The position numbers and the translations under genes are program-made. Source: Ascoidea tarda (nom. inval.) (Eukaryota; Ascomycota; Saccharomycetes; Ascoideales; Ascoideaceae). From it: a DNA stretch of 64,000 nt. The notes beneath the pieces were generated by a model. The model was not told the DNA's origin and searched no databases. It saw nothing but the letters and a program-made list of their open reading frames with translations. Of the stretch, positions 30,123 to 39,834 are shown one piece after another. The stretch is taken from the NCBI GenBank assembly GCA_030560485.1, contig JAKTTS010000007.1, forward strand, positions 1 to 64,000. The letters run 5' to 3'. Each line of letters begins with the position of its first letter. Within the stretch, counting starts at the first letter, position 1.

Positions 30123-30344
30123 CCAAAACATCTTGTGCCAAATATATAAACAAAACTATTATTTATTATGCAGTTAACGGAAATATATATATATATTGTT
30201 ATAGCAACGATACAGTTTTTTTAATGAAAATCAATAATAAACCCTAATTCAGACGTATGTCAAAAACTTAAATGAAAACACAAAATCCAGCTTAAAAAAA
30301 ATTTAAAATCACCTAAAAAACAAAAAATTAAAGTATAAAAATAT

Positions 30345-33300
30345 TCAACTAATATTTTTAGCAATGCAATGACTAATGTTTTTTTTACTGTAAAAATCAA
30401 TCAACTTTAATTTGTTTGGAGACAAATTTTGGAATGCACTGTTAACAATCCCACAACTGTTCAATAATTTTTTTTCTAGTAATTGGTTTTTAAATATTTT
30501 AAATAAAGAAAATATCATTATAGCCAATCTTCTTAGCTCAACACTTTGACTATCAAAAAGAGGTTTGATTTTGCTGTGAATTCTGAAGATTACCTCATTA
30601 ATATATCCAACTTCATTGCCTTGAATAATATCATATTCATATATAAGAATGTTTAAAAGTTTGCAAATTGTTTCAAGAATTAATATTAAACCGTTGTGAT
30701 TTTTAAGATCATCTCTATCCTTTGAAACCAAAGACAAATAGTTTAAATCCATTAGTTTCTTGATCATCTTTTTATCACCTATTAAAAGGAAATTGTCTAC
30801 CAATTCCTCAACAAGCTTAAATGCATTGTCGTTAACGTTATTAATAAGATTAATGATATCAATTAAGCAATACCAAAAATTTTCAACTTGCAGAAACTCG
30901 TTGAATAAAACCTTTCTTCTATTGTTTTCGATTTTAACATTAGATTTTAAAATTAAAATGTTCAACAATACTAATATCATAAAAGGAATTTCTCTATCTC
31001 TCAAATCGACTATTTTGTAAAGCTCAAAAAACTTTATTGAATTTTCAAACAACATATCAAACCCTTTATTGATATACCACTTTTGCAAAGATTGATACAG
31101 TGTATTAGTTTTAAAGTTTTTATCATCCGAATCCTTAATTATATTTTTAACTAAGTATATCAAAATAGCCATGTCCGAATGGTTTATCTCATCAAAATTT
31201 AAAATATTGTCAATTTTAGTCTCAATATCTTTCAAAGTGAATTTAAATTTGATTAATGATCTCTTCTTGAGTTTTCTTCGGAAAAATTGCTTGTCCTCTC
31301 TATTGTATTGAGAGTTGATTTTTTGAACAAAAAGTTCGTATTTGGCCAAATGCATCTGAAAAAGTGTAACATCTAAATTTTCAAGATCTGGATTTTCTTT
31401 TTTATTATTTTTGAACTTTGAGTATAATTCATGGTTGTTTTGATAAACGTCCTGATAAATCACAAAAGGATGGTTTCTTGATCTAGAAAAGGTAGGGTCA
31501 TTTTTGGAAATAATTTTTCTTAACTTTTCAATGGCTTTGTTGGAGTTATCTTCAACAATACCTCCATTTTCAGGAGATATTTCTTTTTTACCTTCTGGTG
31601 CTAATACTCCTTGATCCTTAGCAGATATATTTCCATCTGTTAAAGTAGATGCCTCATAATTAACGGAATCTAGACTCAATCTTTTCTTGAAGATACTTAT
31701 TATTCTCTGAGATTCTGTATTGGTAGAAATAGATTTCTCAGAAACATCAGCAGAATTCGACGAGATTTCAGTTACTTTTTTATCCTCATTGAGGGGTTTA
31801 AGTTTTGTCGAGGGTTCATCTTCTAAAGTATTGGTTTCAATAGTTTGTAAGGTATTTTTTGCTGGATTTATCATTGTCATCTCAAGAAGTTGTTTTTCCT
31901 CTTCTGTAAAATAAATAGTCTCACCTTTAAAATCCTTAATCTTAAGTGGACTGAAATTGGCTTCAGTTTTATCAAGTTCAAATTTAGGAGATTGGGACTC
32001 ATTATTTTTTTTTAAATCTCCAATTTTTAAAGGGCTTAAATGGATGCTTTTACCTTCAAAAATGAAATCGGTATTATCTTGGTTTTCATCTGTTTCGACT
32101 TCAATGTCATTAGAAATTTCATTAAAGGCGCTCTCTGAACTTTCGACATATAAAGGGTTTGCAATAAGTATGATTTCTTTTTTATCTAACAAATTTTTCC
32201 TATCAACAGAATTATTTTCATTATTCAAACTATCATAATAAAAATTCAACTCTTCTAAGAATGATCCATTATTGTAGCTAAATAAAGACTTCAAAATGTT
32301 CTCAACTGGATCAGAATATTTTATAGATTTGAGATAGGAAATTGAAGGAATAGTAATTGATATTAATTTTCTAAAGTTGTTTTCTAATATTTTATTTTTT
32401 TGAGGAGAACAGACTAGGTAATCTAACGTGTAGAACAAAAATTTGTAATTAGGCTCCTTATATCTCAAATATCTCTTGATCAAAAACAAATCAACATGTT
32501 TTTTTATACAACTCATAGTATCCAAACCCTGGTTTAACTCATCAATGCAATTTACTAATATTTTAAAAAATCTTTCAAATCCAATGATATCAACCAAAGT
32601 AGTTACAACTATCCTTATCTCATTTAAGTAAAATGGAAAACTTTGTTCAACTTGATATTTTTCAAGATTTATAGCAACAAGTTCAAGGAAAGTCTTTTCA
32701 TCAAAAAAATAAATAGAATTCTTTATTACTTCCTGATCGCTAGTCAAAACTGATAATGATTTTGGATTTTTAGTAGCAAACTCGGCTAATATGCTTTTAA
32801 TTTTAAGATGTTCATCAGAAGAAAAGTTTTCATTATTTTTGAAAGAATTAACTAAAAAATGCAAACCTTCCAAATTAACTTCATTTGAATCAGATGAAAG
32901 TTTACTAATTATCACATCAGGTATTGAAATAACAGAATTAGTTGGCGTATCAATTGAGTTAAGTGTTGAGACAGGTGTATGAGAAGAATCTTTTATTGTA
33001 CTAGCATTAGATAGCTTTCTCAAAGAACCCAGTAAAGGAGATTTAGCTTTGGAAATACTTTTTGAGTCAAAATTTGAGGTTTTAGAGATTTCATTGTTTG
33101 AAATTGATCGATCAATCATAACAACATCGCTATCAATATCCTTTCCAGATACTGAGTTTTGTCTGTCTAATTTTTTATCTTTGATAGAAATTTTCTCTTG
33201 AAGATTAGTAAATAATTCTGAATTATAATTAAGGGCACTGTTGGTGTCATACTCTTTTATTGGAGTGATGGACAGCGATCTGTAGACCCCAGCAATATTT

Positions 33301-36293
33301 ACCTCTTCAACTTTATTTAAAGGAGTGAAACTTCCCGATAAACGTAAAGAAGGAGAGCTTTTTTGACTTTTCAAACTAATATTATCACCATTAATGTTAA
33401 AACCCATGCTGCGACTACTGGTTAGACCTCGATTGTTGTTGTCAACATGATTTTCATTATTATCAAACTGCGATCTTATATTTGAGAATGAGGTTGAAGA
33501 AAATTTGAAAGTAGGTTTGATTGAAGTAGAACTGATAGTCGAGCTCATGATACCAATATCTGATTTCCTCTTGGACGAAACAAAAGACTTTGCGCTTGAT
33601 AAGTTAGCATTAAAGGATTTAGAAGTAGATATACTGCCTCTGTTTGAGCCACTAAGAGAACTTTCGGTATAATTCATATACCTTCTTGAACTAATAGAAG
33701 ATTTTGAACGAAAGGGTTCTCTTGTAACATTGTTAGTTGTGGATGAGGTGAATCCATAAGTTCTACTTTTGGTTCTTGAGGAACTTAGGGTTTTTGTGCT
33801 GGAGCTGTTTGGAACCCTCGTGGGTTTAGCCAAACTAGATGTTGGTTGTGTATGAAATTGAGCTAATGAAGAGATTGATCTATGAAAACCGTTATTATTT
33901 CTAGCAGATTGGGCACGACTAGTGTTGGTGTTTGAAAGCTGGGATTGACTTCTTTGTTTTTCAAAAGCCGAATCCTTTTTTTGAATTTTAAGTTTTTCTC
34001 TATTGGCTTTAATAAAATCTCGTACATTTGTATTTTTATTGGTTGCTCTAGATGTTGATATATCACGATGATCCATGCTACTGCTTGTGTTGCGACGACT
34101 TGAGGAGCCGGCTGATAAACGCGAGTTTAAGTTTGAAATAGGGATGTGATCAGGTTTGACTTTTTCCAAGGTTTTTTTAATTGTTGGAGTTATTTTGTTG
34201 AATAGGAACAAACCTTTATTAGGAAATTTTCCATAAAAAGCCCAAAATACATCTCTATAGCCTTCTCTAACGCTGGGATTTGAATCACCGAGATTTTTTT
34301 GAATGATAGTTGATAATTTTGTGATATTGCTTGAATCAAAGTACTTTTCGTGATCTTTTAAGAGCAAGATTTTGAAATAAGTGGCGGAGTATAATCTTGG
34401 AGAAGAGTTTTTATCATTTGAATAGGTGAATAAGGAGGCCATGATTCTTTGGTTGTAGTTTGAGAAGGTTAGAATTGAGCAAATGGCGATAAACGCGTTC
34501 ATTGAGGTTAGTTTTTTAGTTGATATAGTTAATTTGATTAGAATGTTGAATATGAATTCGACGGTGGAAGAGTCGATCAAGTCATTATAGAGAATAAAGA
34601 ATTCTTTAATGAATTTGCAGGCATGGTTGGATAGGGTTGTTCTTAGAGAGGAACAAGATTTAGCGATTCCATCTAGTAGGAATCTTTTTAGTTCGTAGAA
34701 AAAGATGCCCAAAAATTGATTGTTATCGATCAAATTGCCTCTTATGAGGGATCTTAAGGTGATGATATTTCTTTCTCTGCCATTCCAGTTGAATTCAGTT
34801 TCTTTGTCTTTAAAATTGAATTCCATTTTACTTAGAGTTAGGGAAAGAGATTCTGAGGAGTAGATGTCTAGAGAATCGAAATTTTCTAGGGGAAAATCAT
34901 TCAAGGCATTTAAGAAGAGGTCTAATTTTTGATTTTTGGAGAGAAAGTCTGGTTTTTGGAAATTGTTAGGATAATTAGATGGAGAAAGAGATTGGGAAGT
35001 CGATTGGGTAGTGGAGATTTGTTTTTTTGATTGGGATCTTTTGGCGATATTAGAAGTGGTTGTGATTGTAGTATTTGTTTTGAGGGAGGAATTTTGAGTT
35101 AGTGTTGCAATTGAGCTTGAAGAAGATGCATTTGATATTGATTTGATTTGGTTTTGGTTTTGGTTTTGATTTAAAATTGTAGGTTGCGAAGTGGTGGGCT
35201 TTGAATTTAAAGAGATTGGAGAGGAAGGAGCTGAGATGTTTCTTGATAAGGGTCTTTTGATTTGGGATGTATTTGTTGCTGATAAAAGCTGTCTTGAGGT
35301 GGGCCTTTTTGTATAATTTGAATAAGGCGAGAGGGAGCCACTTTTTCTATGGGATTGAGATTGAGATCGAGATTGGGGTTGAGGTTGGGATTGGGATTGA
35401 TTGTGATTGAAATTGGATAAGATTGGGGAGGATTTGGTTGAAGATATTGGAAGGTAGATTTTTGTGTTGAGGTCAGATTTTAGAATATTGTTTGATTGGT
35501 TATCAATGTCATGGATAAGTTCGGCGATAATTTTCTTGGGGACTTTTAAAGTATCGCAAATTTGGAAGAACTTGAATTTGTTTTGTTGTGATTGAGAAAT
35601 GTAGTTGTGGATTAGAGAGATGCAGTTAAGTTTGATTTTGTCTATTAGTTCGATGTTCTGCGAAGATTTTGATAATAGGTTTGAGTTTGTATTTGCTATT
35701 AGATTTAGATTTAAATTTGAGATGGAGTTGTAGTTGAGAGAGATGTTTTGGTATATTTTTAGAATTGGGTTGATGAAAATTTGCAAGTTCAAGTTGTTGT
35801 TGTTTTGGTAGAATTCTAGGATTATGATTAGTAGTTCTAGGATGATTGGGGAATACGATAGGGAGTAGTTGTTGAATAAGTAATTTTTGAGGTAGATTTC
35901 GACGTCGACGTTGTTTGATAGCCAGTAATTGAAGAGGCATTTTTTGGATAGGTTTCTGTAGGATAATCTGTAGTCGTTTAGATTGTTGATGAAGATGTTC
36001 AAGACGCCGGATTCTATTGATAGTCTTAGAGAATTGCCAGTGGAGTCTTGCATCGAGACTCGTTTTATTAGATGAGTTATTGTGGTGAGTGAGATTGAGA
36101 TTATGGAGCTGTTGGATATTTTGTTGAAGGCATAAACCAAGGTTTTAAAGTAGAGAGGAACATTGTTGAGATTGACCAATTCCTTTTTGACATGAGTTTT
36201 GAATTTTAGTAGCTGAGATTCTTTGAGTTCGAGAGAGTAATCGCCAGTTACTATTTCGTAGAGTTGGAGAGCATCTTCTTCAGTATCGGCCAT
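30345..36293 (-). CDS. STU1: CLASP-family microtubule-associated protein Stu1
   Basis: Stu1 binds plus ends and unattached kinetochores and is needed for spindle assembly. The 1982-aa protein is longer than S. cerevisiae Stu1 (1513 aa). The N-terminal TOG-like HEAT domain (residues 1-280) begins MADTEEDALQLYEIVTGDYS. A second TOG/CLASP_N domain spans about 470-720, with FFYELKRFLLDGIAKSCSSL and PSVREGYRDVFWAFYGKFP. A long Ser/Arg-rich basic stretch (about 740-1000), the probable microtubule-binding region, follows. The C-terminal 400 residues are helical. The extra length lies in Ser/Asn/Gln-rich linkers. STU1 converges on UAP1/QRI1, and its start is the first ATG. Confidence 0.92.
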   Translation of the reverse strand: MADTEEDALQLYEIVTGDYSLELKESQLLKFKTHVKKELVNLNNVPLYFKTLVYAFNKISNSSIISISLTTITHLIKRVSMQDSTGNSLRLSIESGVLNIFINNLNDYRLSYRNLSKKCLFNYWLSNNVDVEIYLKNYLFNNYSLSYSPIILELLIIILEFYQNNNNLNLQIFINPILKIYQNISLNYNSISNLNLNLIANTNSNLLSKSSQNIELIDKIKLNCISLIHNYISQSQQNKFKFFQICDTLKVPKKIIAELIHDIDNQSNNILKSDLNTKIYLPISSTKSSPILSNFNHNQSQSQPQPQSRSQSQSHRKSGSLSPYSNYTKRPTSRQLLSATNTSQIKRPLSRNISAPSSPISLNSKPTTSQPTILNQNQNQNQIKSISNASSSSSIATLTQNSSLKTNTTITTTSNIAKRSQSKKQISTTQSTSQSLSPSNYPNNFQKPDFLSKNQKLDLFLNALNDFPLENFDSLDIYSSESLSLTLSKMEFNFKDKETEFNWNGRERNIITLRSLIRGNLIDNNQFLGIFFYELKRFLLDGIAKSCSSLRTTLSNHACKFIKEFFILYNDLIDSSTVEFIFNILIKLTISTKKLTSMNAFIAICSILTFSNYNQRIMASLFTYSNDKNSSPRLYSATYFKILLLKDHEKYFDSSNITKLSTIIQKNLGDSNPSVREGYRDVFWAFYGKFPNKGLFLFNKITPTIKKTLEKVKPDHIPISNLNSRLSAGSSSRRNTSSSMDHRDISTSRATNKNTNVRDFIKANREKLKIQKKDSAFEKQRSQSQLSNTNTSRAQSARNNNGFHRSISSLAQFHTQPTSSLAKPTRVPNSSSTKTLSSSRTKSRTYGFTSSTTNNVTREPFRSKSSISSRRYMNYTESSLSGSNRGSISTSKSFNANLSSAKSFVSSKRKSDIGIMSSTISSTSIKPTFKFSSTSFSNIRSQFDNNENHVDNNNRGLTSSRSMGFNINGDNISLKSQKSSPSLRLSGSFTPLNKVEEVNIAGVYRSLSITPIKEYDTNSALNYNSELFTNLQEKISIKDKKLDRQNSVSGKDIDSDVVMIDRSISNNEISKTSNFDSKSISKAKSPLLGSLRKLSNASTIKDSSHTPVSTLNSIDTPTNSVISIPDVIISKLSSDSNEVNLEGLHFLVNSFKNNENFSSDEHLKIKSILAEFATKNPKSLSVLTSDQEVIKNSIYFFDEKTFLELVAINLEKYQVEQSFPFYLNEIRIVVTTLVDIIGFERFFKILVNCIDELNQGLDTMSCIKKHVDLFLIKRYLRYKEPNYKFLFYTLDYLVCSPQKNKILENNFRKLISITIPSISYLKSIKYSDPVENILKSLFSYNNGSFLEELNFYYDSLNNENNSVDRKNLLDKKEIILIANPLYVESSESAFNEISNDIEVETDENQDNTDFIFEGKSIHLSPLKIGDLKKNNESQSPKFELDKTEANFSPLKIKDFKGETIYFTEEEKQLLEMTMINPAKNTLQTIETNTLEDEPSTKLKPLNEDKKVTEISSNSADVSEKSISTNTESQRIISIFKKRLSLDSVNYEASTLTDGNISAKDQGVLAPEGKKEISPENGGIVEDNSNKAIEKLRKIISKNDPTFSRSRNHPFVIYQDVYQNNHELYSKFKNNKKENPDLENLDVTLFQMHLAKYELFVQKINSQYNREDKQFFRRKLKKRSLIKFKFTLKDIETKIDNILNFDEINHSDMAILIYLVKNIIKDSDDKNFKTNTLYQSLQKWYINKGFDMLFENSIKFFELYKIVDLRDREIPFMILVLLNILILKSNVKIENNRRKVLFNEFLQVENFWYCLIDIINLINNVNDNAFKLVEELVDNFLLIGDKKMIKKLMDLNYLSLVSKDRDDLKNHNGLILILETICKLLNILIYEYDIIQGNEVGYINEVIFRIHSKIKPLFDSQSVELRRLAIMIFSLFKIFKNQLLEKKLLNSCGIVNSAFQNLSPNKLKLIDFYSKKNISHCIAKNIS

Positions 36294-37091
36294 GGCTGAT
36301 AAAGGGTGGTTAAGAAAGAGAAAAGAGAAAAGAAAGAAAGAGAGAAAGAGATGAGAAAGAGATGAGAAAGAGATGAAGGTTAAGTGAATAGGAGAAGTTG
36401 GAAGAATGTAACTGAAAAATATTTATACGATGGAATAGGATATTTTGAGATGGAGATTATAAGTTGACCCAAACAAACGATATATGGCGATATTCCCTTG
36501 GGAAGTATTTGAGTGATGGAAGCAGTGGAGGGTCGTGGAATAGATGGGATACAGTGGAACAGAATGGGTTGGAATGGTGCACAGCAGAAGAAGAGATTAT
36601 CTGGCTCTGATAGAACTGGACAGAAGCAGTATATCAGAGTTACCAATGAGAATAATAGAAGAGAGTTAATTATAAACGCAGAACAGGCCTTGTTACTGGA
36701 TGGTGGTAAGATATCGTCTACAGAGCCACGCAGGCGATGAGCAACAGAGAGGCGTTGTGTGTGGTAGCTCTGGTGCTTCTGCTGTCTCTGGCGCCTCTTT
36801 CTCTCTCTCCTGCTGCCTTTGCTGCCTCTGCTGCCTTTGCTGCCTCTGCGTCGAGTCATCAAAGTAAACAAGCTTGCGGACGGACGCAATCCGAGCACGG
36901 CAGCCCTTCGAAACGACTCACCGGTACGCGTTTGCCGTAGCCGCCAACGCAAGCCATTTATTTGGCCACGCTCTGGTAACATCTCAAGTGTGTTCCAAGT
37001 GTTGCGCCTTTTCAGCCAATCCAAAGAGTACAGTCATATTTTGTGTCAGCAAACACATTTATCGATTTCGTGTCTTCAAAACTAAATACAG
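36294..37091. other. Divergent region with CTG/CAG-rich patch
   Basis: Upstream of STU1, with repeated GAGATGAGAAA units at 36,340-36,375. The middle (about 36,500-36,960) is far less AT-rich than the genome and includes a run of CTGCCTTTG / CTGCCTCTG triplet-rich units at about 36,775-36,850. Frames across it exist on both strands and are explained by composition. An upstream exon for the small gene that follows could lie here; ATGGTG followed by GTAAGA near 36,705 is one option. Confidence 0.5.
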
Positions 37092-37538
37092 CTCAAATCC
37101 TACTACAAAATCTTGCCAAAAGAAAAACTTTTACATCAATGGTTGTTCAAGGGTAATACTCAAAAAACCGAAAGCATTATTTTGATAAAAGGCCCGGTTC
37201 ACTTTACAGAGCACCAAGTTGTGTCCAATATTTTGAAGCAAGCTTTGACCAACATGGAAATTTGCAAATGCAATAGTATTTTATTGATTGATTCCAAAGA
37301 GGCAATTTTCTTAGCATTAAATCCCAATTTAGACCCAATTGTTCAAAACAATCCGCAAAATTTTTCAGAGGATTCAGCTTTGACATTTGGCTATTTAGTT
37401 CTCAATGAAGCAAAAGAAATTTCATTGCCAATGCTAGTTGCCTGGAGTATATTTAATAGAACTGCTGCTTTGTTTGATGATCCGAAGATACTAAACCAGC
37501 TAAAATTTGCAACACAGCCCCAGAGCTCGAGTAGCTAA
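37092..37538 (+). CDS. Small gene of unknown function, start unresolved
   Basis: An open stretch of about 148 codons that reads as a compact folded protein (IILIKGPVHFTEHQVVSNIL, CNSILLIDSKEAIFLALNP, LTFGYLVLNEAKEISLPMLV). The only in-frame ATG is internal (TNMEICK, near 37,253), while the sequence in front of it looks coding. It is preceded at 37,087-37,091 by TACAG, a plausible 3' splice site, so a short first exon upstream is likely but was not fixed. No signal peptide or membrane helix is seen. I do not recognise the family. Confidence 0.5.
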   Translation, partial: LKSYYKILPKEKLLHQWLFKGNTQKTESIILIKGPVHFTEHQVVSNILKQALTNMEICKCNSILLIDSKEAIFLALNPNLDPIVQNNPQNFSEDSALTFGYLVLNEAKEISLPMLVAWSIFNRTAALFDDPKILNQLKFATQPQSSSS

Positions 37539-38209
37539 ATACCATCAAAAATAATAGTTATCGTTATACCAACTTTACATATAATCTATCCCAAATTAGC
37601 CATTAGCCAATTTAGTTGGTTTTATTCGACGCCCTTGAAAAATAAATTATTTGGTGCTGCTAATTATCAGAGGTTTGAGTTTGTTTGGTAATTGCGAATA
37701 ATTTGGATCCATTTCACCTGCATACCTGTGCCAGGAAGCTTTGTGAATATCATTAATTATCCACAATATATTTTTTTCCTGCAATCGATTTAATTATATT
37801 TATTAATCTAGAAACCAGAGCATTCTTTTTACTGAAAACACATTTATTGTAAACAGCACCAACAAATGCATCTCTTGAAGGAAAGTAAACAACCGTAAAA
37901 GAATCCAATTGTCTGTCACTGAAACTTTTTTTTATCTTCAAACAGAAATCTCCAATGTGATTGTACTTTTTTAAATATAAAAGATGCAATTGAGGTTAGC
38001 TTTTGTCGGTCGTAAAGCAGCTGACAGCGATTTCACGCATATCAGCACATTAAAGTGCGTTTATTTACACGTGAGCAAAAGTGCGTTTGCTTGTGCGTGT
38101 GCCGTCTGCGTCGCAAAAACCGCCGCGCTCCTGCTTCCTCAGCTTCTTAACATGCTTCTTTTCATGCCTCTTCTCCAACATCCTTCTTCAATTCCAGCAC
38201 AGCTCCACC
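37539..38209. other. Intergenic region containing a minus-strand coding fragment
   Basis: This lies between the small unknown gene and GRH1. It contains the minus-strand fragment listed at 37,753-37,956. The last 200 bases are a GC-richer GRH1 promoter and leader with repeated GTGCGTTT units at about 38,056-38,090. Confidence 0.5.
37753..37956 (-). CDS. Possible last exon of a small unknown gene
   Basis: The minus strand reads YNHIGDFCLKIKKSFSDRQL, then TVVYFPSRDAFVGAVYNK, and ends GKKYIVDN with a TAA at 37,753. It has a folded-protein composition but no ATG at its start. Just upstream on the same strand is GCTAAC, a branch-site-like motif, followed about 30 bases later by AAAAAAG, so it may be a 3' exon. 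No convincing first exon was found, because that DNA also carries the GRH1 promoter. A relic is possible. Confidence 0.33.
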   Translation of the reverse strand: MGDFCLKIKKSFSDRQLDSFTVVYFPSRDAFVGAVYNKCVFSKKNALVSRLINIIKSIAGKKYIVDN

Positions 38210-39541
38210 ATGTTTTCCTCATTTGCCTCAAAGCTCTTGAACACCTTGGAACAGTCTGCTGAAACCCTCAAGTCCAACATCGTTCCCAATGTCTCCAGCA
38301 CCAACGATACGTACTTCAAAAGTGCAGATGGCTCTCTCTATGGCTTCAGAGTCCTCCACGTCGAGCCTTCATCTCCTGCTGCTTCCTCAGGCCTAGAGCC
38401 ATGGTTCGACTACATCATTGGCATCAACAACCACGAGCTCACCACAAATCCCCTAGCAAATGACCTCCAGTACGGCCTGTACAACTACCAAAGCCAATTC
38501 GTTAACAATCAGCTTTTACCTGACTATGCCTCCTTTTTGGACGAAATCAACAATTCAATAGGCACTTCAATCACATTAACTGTCTGGAGCGCAAAGGGTG
38601 GCACAACGAGACAAATTTACTTCCCAATTGATCAAAATAATGATGTCTTAGACGAAATCAATATTCAATCTTCAACCAATTCCCTACAAAATAATAACAC
38701 AGGCAGTAACAACCATATCAATATAAAATTCAACAAAATTGGCATCTCCTTCCAACTAACTGCTCTAATCTCTGCAACCTACGTCTACCACGTAATCGAA
38801 ATCCAAAAAAATTCTCCTGCTTACCATGCTAAACTAATCCCCCACAGCGATTATATAATTGGCATCGAAAATGGCTTACTTGCTACTGGCGGTGAAGACC
38901 TATTCGGCAGAGTTATAACCTCAATTTACAATCGAAACCCTTCAAACTCAACCATAAACCTATTGGTTTACAACCACGACTTTGATTTAATTAGGCACGT
39001 TAAAATTAAACCAAACAACAACTGGGGTGGCAGTGGTTTAATTGGTTGTTCTGTAGCTTATGGTTATCTACATCGAATTCCTCAAATTATCAATGATAAT
39101 GATAATGAGAATGAGAATGAGAATGATACCAATATCGCCAACAACAATGATATCAATTATAATCCAGATTCAAATACAAATTCGTATATTCAACCAAATA
39201 TTGGATCCCATATCAATAGCGATTATGAAAATCAATACAACCAATACATAAAGCAAAACAACAATATCGACAACACCCTATTCACTCCTTCTCAACTAGC
39301 TTCTCCTTCTCCCCTTTCTCAATCTATCCCCAATCCCTCTTCACCTCCTCCCCCTTCTCTACCATTAACCACCCAAAGGCTTCCCACCAGCAGAAGAAAA
39401 AAACGTAACTCTCTCTCTAAAAATAAGAACGTCGATCTCAGTAGCTACTTTGAAGAACAGATCAGTAAAAGTCATCAAGTTGATGGCGATGTAAAACATG
39501 ATAAAATTGATTCTTTACCACCCCCTCCTAAAAAGAAGTAA
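38210..39541 (+). CDS. GRH1: GRASP-family Golgi protein Grh1
   Basis: The GRASP65/55 homologue, associated with early Golgi and COPII sites and with unconventional secretion. From the ATG at 38,210 it has 443 aa. The N-terminus MFSSFASKLLNTLEQSAETL can form an amphipathic helix like the acetylated Grh1 membrane anchor. Two atypical PDZ domains follow: the first near 45-130 (FRVLHVEPSSPAASSGLEPW and DYIIGINN), the second near 175-285 (VIEIQKNSPAYHAKLIPHSD). The second ends with the GRASP signature WGGSGLIGCSVAYGYLHRIP. The C-terminal 150 residues are Asn-, Ser- and Pro-rich, ending PPPPKKK. The frame is open upstream, but this ATG fits the family start. Confidence 0.95.
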   Translation: MFSSFASKLLNTLEQSAETLKSNIVPNVSSTNDTYFKSADGSLYGFRVLHVEPSSPAASSGLEPWFDYIIGINNHELTTNPLANDLQYGLYNYQSQFVNNQLLPDYASFLDEINNSIGTSITLTVWSAKGGTTRQIYFPIDQNNDVLDEINIQSSTNSLQNNNTGSNNHINIKFNKIGISFQLTALISATYVYHVIEIQKNSPAYHAKLIPHSDYIIGIENGLLATGGEDLFGRVITSIYNRNPSNSTINLLVYNHDFDLIRHVKIKPNNNWGGSGLIGCSVAYGYLHRIPQIINDNDNENENENDTNIANNNDINYNPDSNTNSYIQPNIGSHINSDYENQYNQYIKQNNNIDNTLFTPSQLASPSPLSQSIPNPSSPPPPSLPLTTQRLPTSRRKKRNSLSKNKNVDLSSYFEEQISKSHQVDGDVKHDKIDSLPPPPKKK

Positions 39542-39560
39542 CCTTTAAATCATCTTTTAT

Positions 39561-39610
39561 CCATTTTTATTCATTTTTATTCATTTTTATTCATTTTTAT
39601 TCATTTTTAT
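39561..39610. repeat. Five tandem copies of a 10-mer in the GRH1 3' flank
   Basis: CCATTTTTAT at 39,561 is followed by four exact TCATTTTTAT units ending at 39,610. They lie 20 bases after the GRH1 stop codon, in the short convergent spacer before the YMD8-like gene, where they may act in 3' end formation. Confidence 0.9.
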
Positions 39611-39834
39611 CTATTTCCATTTCTACCTCTACTTAATTCACTAAGTATATATCAATATAACATTTCAAATTCATCCATATCCCTTCAAAAGAAGGAGCTT
39701 TATTCTAATTCTTCATCTTTATAATCCAAAATCAACTCCAAACACGTGAAGTTTCCCTATAAAAAACAAAATTTTACTTCATCTATAGCAACAAAATATT
39801 ACTTTTATTAATACTTTAACACTTTAACACTTTA

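Noticed and set aside
36380-37024. Long minus-strand frame of about 214 codons upstream of STU1
   Set aside because: Arg/Ser/Gly repeat composition from the GC-rich CTG patch, overlapped by frames on the other strand, and no conserved motif; it lies in the STU1 promoter.
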